NCBI GenBank assembly: GCA_045046905.1
Contig: JASFYU010000123.1
Span: forward strand, 1-14,982
Direction: 5' to 3'
DNA: 14,982 bases
Origin: JASFYU01 sp045046905
Lineage (GTDB): Bacteria > Bacteroidota > Bacteroidia > Flavobacteriales > Flavobacteriaceae
How positions within the stretch are numbered: the stretch's first letter is position 1; each line of letters starts with the position of its first letter. The position numbers and the translations under genes were made by a program. The notes under the pieces are model-generated. The model was not told the origin of the DNA. It made no database searches and was given only the letters and a program-made list of their open reading frames with translations. This document shows positions 13,290-14,982 of this stretch, in pieces.

Positions 13290-14982
13290 TTAATAGCCAT
13301 TAAATCCATATCCGCCATACCCATTGGGTCTGTGTACGGTGGCTCGTTTTCTGTCTTTGAGCAAAAAGGCTTCGGTGACATAATTTAGGGCATCTTCGTC
13401 AGTATCGATATCCTCAATTCGAAGGCCTTTATTTGTATAGAAAGGCTTTGTGGTCAGGTCCTTGCCCTTCTCGAAAACAATGAGATGCATTTCGAAATTT
13501 GTATCGTAGTCCAAATTGTTCCGGGTCTTGAAATAATATCCTGTGTACTCTTCGCCACGATATGTCAGCAGTTTTTGCTGCACGAATACAATAGAATCTT
13601 GCTGTTCAGTGAACGGTTTTAATTCGAATTCGCTGGCCTCGGCCAATGACTTCTCATTCCTGTATGCCTTTGGAAAAAGGTTTAGTTTTTCGACGGATTT
13701 TAATTTATTGAACAGCAAATTTCTACTATTGAGATCCTTGGCCAAGGAGTTCAACATGCCTTTGGGGATTGGCAAATTATCTTTGGCCAATAAAGAAACA
13801 TAGGTGGTTCTGATCTTTTTGTCTTTGACCAGCAGCAGCCGTTGAAAGAACTGTTGCATGCCTTTTTCTTTTCTGAAAGGGTACAAAATCACCACATAAT
13901 CTTCTAAAACCCCCTTACCTTTATTGCGATAATTACGCTGAGCCTTGCGATTTGTTACCCTATAATTGGAGAGGCCTAATTGCCGTTTTAATTGCATTTT
14001 GGCATCATTCAGCATCTGTTTTCTGAACTTTTTGTAGCTTTTGGGCTTTACGAGACCCTTGGCTACCAATTGGGCCAGCATCGAAAAAATGGGAGATTTA
14101 TATTCTTGAATAGCACTATAATCTAGTAGTTCTGGATACAGTTTTTTGGCCATGGGCAGGCTATCCATATAAGGTTTGAAAATAGAATAAATTTCAAAGG
14201 TATTAGAGGTCAAAGGAAGGTCTTTAGAGAGCAGATCTAGCAACAGTTCAACTGATTTCTCATCCGCTGTCTTTGTGACGGCCTGTAATATCTTGGTTTG
14301 AGCATTAGAGTTGTTGTACGAGCTCGTGTAGAATCTTTTGAAAAAAGGCAGTACCTCAGGACTATCTAGCCGCCCTAAACTTCGAATAAGAAATTCTTGA
14401 ATATTTTTTTTATCATAGGGAAAGTTGAATTTTGAGATATACCATTTCAAGGAATCTATATGTTGTTTTTTGAAGGTTATAAATCGATACCCGCCGATAA
14501 GAATACTATCATTATTGCGTAAGGCTTCGAAGAAGGCGGGTGTTTTATCAGTCAACATGTTTTTTCCGATAAGGGTGTCTGAGGGTTTAAAGTTCTTGAA
14601 GAATTCCGCAATAAATCGGCTAGGCTCAGAAACAGTGTCTATAACGGCCTTTACCTCGTAAAATAGCCCTTCTTTGACTAGGTTTTTAATGCGGATGCCA
14701 CGGGTACTCGCAGTATCGGTCAATATGAGATTTAATTCGTGATGCCCATCGGCAAAGCTACTGTCCTTTTCCTTGAAGATGATAAAACCCTTGTCGGTAT
14801 ACAGTTTTTTGCGCAATGTCCAAACCGAGTCTATATCAGGGAACATTAAAAAGTCGTGCGATTTACTCACTTCTATCATAATGGCCTCATTGTTCTTATT
14901 TTGATAGATCGTTTTTTTAATAAAGGCACTGTATTTTTTTGATTTGTTACGGCCGTTGTGATAATTAGTGCTGTTCTCAACA
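13290..14982 (-). CDS. Large protein of unknown function, C-terminal 563 residues (5' end outside window)
   Basis: The frame is open through the right edge of the window: 34 further in-frame codons precede the ATG at 14879, with no stop, so that ATG is probably internal and the gene is 5'-truncated by the window. I do not recognise the family. The visible part has a beta-rich opening (LYTDKGFIIFKEKD..., HHELNLILTDT), then a helical region with HEAT-like units at about residues 200-330, such as LIRSLGRLDSPEVLPFFKRF and ILQAVTKTADEKSVELLLDLL. A KR-rich segment (VTNRKAQRNYRNKGKGVLEDYV) follows, then a mixed C-terminal domain and a Gly/Tyr-rich tail (NGYGGYGFNGY). No catalytic motif or membrane span is visible in this part. 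It is 28 bases upstream of the DUF1460 gene, so the two may be co-transcribed. A long, probably exported protein is my guess; location is unproven. Confidence 0.8.
   Translation of the reverse strand, partial: VENSTNYHNGRNKSKKYSAFIKKTIYQNKNNEAIMIEVSKSHDFLMFPDIDSVWTLRKKLYTDKGFIIFKEKDSSFADGHHELNLILTDTASTRGIRIKNLVKEGLFYEVKAVIDTVSEPSRFIAEFFKNFKPSDTLIGKNMLTDKTPAFFEALRNNDSILIGGYRFITFKKQHIDSLKWYISKFNFPYDKKNIQEFLIRSLGRLDSPEVLPFFKRFYTSSYNNSNAQTKILQAVTKTADEKSVELLLDLLSKDLPLTSNTFEIYSIFKPYMDSLPMAKKLYPELLDYSAIQEYKSPIFSMLAQLVAKGLVKPKSYKKFRKQMLNDAKMQLKRQLGLSNYRVTNRKAQRNYRNKGKGVLEDYVVILYPFRKEKGMQQFFQRLLLVKDKKIRTTYVSLLAKDNLPIPKGMLNSLAKDLNSRNLLFNKLKSVEKLNLFPKAYRNEKSLAEASEFELKPFTEQQDSIVFVQQKLLTYRGEEYTGYYFKTRNNLDYDTNFEMHLIVFEKGKDLTTKPFYTNKGLRIEDIDTDEDALNYVTEAFLLKDRKRATVHRPNGYGGYGFNGY

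Noticed and set aside
13262..13381. 40-codon N-terminal extension of the DUF1460 protein
   Set aside because: It overlaps the upstream gene by 92 bases and would bury a good signal peptide inside the protein.
1..14982. CRISPR arrays, tRNA or rRNA genes, insertion sequences, phage or toxin-antitoxin genes
   Set aside because: No regularly spaced direct repeats, cloverleaf-like sequences, transposase motifs or small paired toxin-antitoxin frames were seen on either strand.

Overview
The window is a chromosomal segment of an aerobic member of the Bacteroidota, most likely a marine Flavobacteriaceae (Zobellia/Maribacter-like). This rests on the AT-rich composition, the lack of clear Shine-Dalgarno sequences, TAnnTTTG-type promoter elements, the typical flavobacterial proteins (DUF4153, DUF1460, a PchR-like AraC regulator) and the oxygen-dependent HemF. 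Twelve of the thirteen genes read on the minus strand; only the AraC regulator reads on the plus strand.

From the right edge: a large protein of unknown function is cut by the window (its reading frame is open to the last base), followed by a secreted NlpC/P60-like DUF1460 protein. The AraC regulator (11522-12412) converges on the DUF1460 gene with a six-base gap and is divergent from hemA. The 203-bp divergent region carries a perfect 21-bp inverted repeat (9-bp arms, 3-bp centre), the best operator candidate in the window.

The core is a tetrapyrrole cluster on the minus strand: hemA, a fused hemC-hemD (ATGA overlap with hemA), hemE, a GNAT acetyltransferase, hemF and hemB. Together these turn glutamyl-tRNA into glutamate semialdehyde (HemA), ALA into porphobilinogen (HemB), then hydroxymethylbilane and uroporphyrinogen III (HemCD), coproporphyrinogen III (HemE) and protoporphyrinogen IX (HemF). 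Glutamate-semialdehyde aminotransferase, protoporphyrinogen oxidase and ferrochelatase/coproporphyrin enzymes are not in the window. After hemB come an exported serine hydrolase of the beta-lactamase/PBP-like fold, an exported DinB-fold protein, then a CNNM/CBS membrane protein and an O6-alkylguanine-DNA alkyltransferase with a good intrinsic terminator. At the left edge is the first 117 residues of a DUF4153 membrane protein.

The least ordinary features are non-coding: the palindrome between hemA and the regulator, and a family of about 60-bp intergenic repeats with one minus-strand copy (481-545), one plus-strand copy (2530-2594) and a degenerate, split copy inside the heme cluster (8299-8388). 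I see no tRNA, rRNA, CRISPR, IS element or phage gene. The window is mainly an ordinary housekeeping region and I find no convincing new multi-gene system in it.
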